The notes under the pieces: generated by a model
What the model saw: the letters and a program-made list of their open reading frames with translations, nothing else
What the model was told of the DNA's origin: nothing
The model's database searches: none
NCBI GenBank assembly: GCA_003661945.1
Contig: QMXC01000094.1
Coordinates: 1-5,326, forward strand
DNA: 5,326 bases
Reading direction: 5' to 3'
From: Candidatus Bathyarchaeota archaeon
GTDB lineage: Archaea; Thermoproteota; Bathyarchaeia; Bathyarchaeales; UBA233
Position numbers and translations under genes: made by a program
Shown here: in pieces, positions 5,068 through 5,326 of the stretch
Layout: each line of letters starts with the position of its first letter
Numbering within the stretch: the stretch's first letter is position 1

Positions 5068-5326
5068 TTAGCAGACCGCCTCCTCATCATGCCCTAATTT
5101 GAATTTTAGGTCGAAACATATGGGGCAGTATCTGTTGCCTGCGGCATCTATTTTCGCGCAATTGTCGCATATAATTTTTCCACATTCTTGGCAGAGTTTA
5201 TCTCCAGTGGTTATTTTTCCGCAAAGTTCGCAGGGTTGCTCCACGATTTCTATGGTGATCGTCGCTTTGGCTTTGTGTTCGTGGTTGATTCCGATGGCCT
5301 TTGCCAGGTCCGCCAAGTTAAATTCC
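5068..5326 (-). CDS. Protein with four CxxC zinc-binding pairs, treble-clef/FYVE-like spacing (partial)
   Basis: The minus-strand frame is open from the right edge to TAA 5068-5070, giving 85 whole codons. A TTG at 5314-5316 could be read as a start, but the frame stays open above it (EFN before LADLAKA) and no clear ribosome-binding site is visible. The true N-terminus probably lies outside the window. Numbered from that TTG, the cysteines are C29/C32, C42/C45, C50/C53 and C64/C67, plus a final C82. The spacing C-x2-C-x9-C-x2-C-x4-C-x2-C-x10-C-x2-C would bind two zinc ions, perhaps in cross-brace fashion as in FYVE, RING or B-box domains. The spacing of the middle pairs is most FYVE-like. 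The sequence before the first pair (KATITIEIVE) looks like a beta strand. The role is unknown; protein-protein or nucleic-acid contact is plausible. Two tandem zinc ribbons are the simpler alternative. Confidence 0.7.
   Translation of the reverse strand, partial: EFNLADLAKAIGINHEHKAKATITIEIVEQPCELCGKITTGDKLCQECGKIICDNCAKIDAAGNRYCPICFDLKFKLGHDEEAVC

Noticed and set aside
5314..5316. TTG as the start of the cysteine-rich protein
   Set aside because: The frame remains open to the window edge and there is no clear ribosome-binding site, so the gene is treated as partial.

Overview
The window looks archaeal. Four or five genes are preceded by an A/T-rich TATA-like octamer of similar form (TTATAAAC, CTATAAAC, CTTTAAAC and close variants), spaced as archaeal promoters are. 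Shine-Dalgarno matches are of the GGAG/GAGGT type. One gene belongs to the mostly archaeal adenosine-specific kinase family, and another encodes a small secreted dockerin-domain protein of a kind common in uncultured archaea. My best guess is an uncultured Thermoproteota/Bathyarchaeia-like or related archaeon. This is inference from gene content, and no rRNA is present to fix it.

Layout from left to right. (1) The edge holds what is probably the 3' end of a plus-strand gene (1-98). It converges on a minus-strand, non-processive family 2 glycosyltransferase with a TTG start (103-843). (2) A 131-bp divergent promoter region separates that gene from a plus-strand radical SAM enzyme with SPASM-like C-terminal cysteines (975-2081). 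(3) The radical SAM gene runs tail-to-tail into a tight minus-strand operon read from 3998 down to 2018. The operon encodes a four-helix membrane protein, a membrane-bound processive-type family 2 glycosyltransferase, and a small single-helix membrane protein. The genes are 6 bp apart and then overlapping, and the last overlaps the radical SAM 3' end by 64 bp. (4) Upstream, each with its own putative promoter, are an adenosine-specific kinase (4094-4588) and a 91-residue secreted protein that is almost entirely one dockerin domain (4709-4984). (5) The right edge holds a partial minus-strand gene for a protein with four CxxC pairs in treble-clef/FYVE-like spacing (5068-5326).

Working together: the two glycosyltransferases and the flanking membrane proteins suggest a small cell-surface polysaccharide or glycan locus. 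The processive-type enzyme is the likely chain-maker and the four-helix and single-helix proteins are candidate membrane partners. The radical SAM enzyme sits inside this glycan neighbourhood and may modify a glycan, lipid or peptide, but nothing in the sequence fixes its substrate. The kinase, dockerin protein and zinc-binding protein look like independent transcription units.

All the DNA is accounted for by genes and short promoter regions. No stretch longer than 300 bases lacks a gene, and I saw no RNA gene, CRISPR array, insertion sequence or tRNA.
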